A stretch of 64,000 nt of DNA from NCBI GenBank assembly GCA_003216955.1, contig QCHZ01000001.1:62001-126000 (forward strand). The letters run 5' to 3'. Positions 63,966-64,000 of the stretch are shown in pieces. Below the pieces are notes generated by a model. That model saw only the letters and a list, made by a program, of their open reading frames with translations. It had not been told where the DNA came from and ran no database searches. This DNA comes from Prochlorococcus sp. AG-402-I21 (lineage in GTDB: Bacteria; Cyanobacteriota; Cyanobacteriia; PCC-6307; Cyanobiaceae). Position 1 is the stretch's first letter. Each line of letters starts with the position of its first letter. The position numbers and the translations under genes were made by a program.

Positions 63966-64000
63966 TTTTAGCAATTTTCTAATACGATCCGCTTAACGAA

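Noticed and set aside
1-64000. CRISPR arrays, IS elements, rRNA and tRNA genes
   Set aside because: No regularly spaced repeats, transposase motifs, or cloverleaf structures were found on reading both strands.

Overview
The window is AT-rich, gene-dense bacterial DNA that reads as the chromosome of a marine picocyanobacterium, most probably a Prochlorococcus. A low-light (NATL/LLI-like) lineage is an inference from the gene set, not shown directly. The cyanobacterial markers are Mg-chelatase ChlH, a Psb30-like peptide, a PetP-like cytochrome b6f peptide, ycf20/DUF565, DUF2949, DUF2996, DUF3038, DUF4335, cyAbrB, a DesA desaturase and a tandem array of high-light-inducible (hli) genes. No rRNA, tRNA, CRISPR array, insertion sequence or prophage was recognised.

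Left part, about 1-33.5 kb, is an ordinary conserved backbone with long genes and short spacers. In order it holds ftsH (cut by the window edge), rpmF, ycf20, a HAD phosphatase, recJ, psb30, a split GDT1/UPF0016 transporter pair, an RNase II-like protein without the usual RNB acidic cluster, ubiX, DUF2996, tldD-tldE-fmt, a TerC-like protein, mfd, a thioredoxin-fold protein, DUF4335-DUF3038, apt, a UbiH-type monooxygenase, dapB, chlH, folP-tpiA-S4 protein, an MsbA-type ABC exporter, DUF1330 and petP.

Right part, about 33.5-64 kb, is accessory in character. It is dominated by short genes, many for 30-75 residue proteins with one membrane helix, separated by long AT-rich spacers. Larger genes stand among them: a uridine-kinase-like P-loop protein, an NmrA-type reductase, desA, a peptidase E homologue, an SDR, an MBL-fold protein with an altered metal motif, a TrkA-type K+ channel, a GIY-YIG/membrane protein beside a DUF2130 protein, a DCC-family thiol protein, cyAbrB and a DUF938 methyltransferase. 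Two stand-alone proteins match only the adenylation core of NAD+-dependent DNA ligase. Five hli genes lie at 57.3-58.0 kb, and an hli-like gene at 61.9 kb.

The observations most worth following are the two LigA-core paralogues, the RNase II-like protein that lacks its catalytic aspartates, and a shared direct repeat (CTTTACAT twice, 21 bp apart) upstream of both the hli array and the NmrA gene. That repeat resembles the RpaB/HLR1 high-light element. Also notable are the GIY-YIG/DUF2130 pair, two Nif11-domain peptides without an evident core peptide, a stand-alone IF2-N domain, and coding remnants at 52.7 and 63.4 kb.
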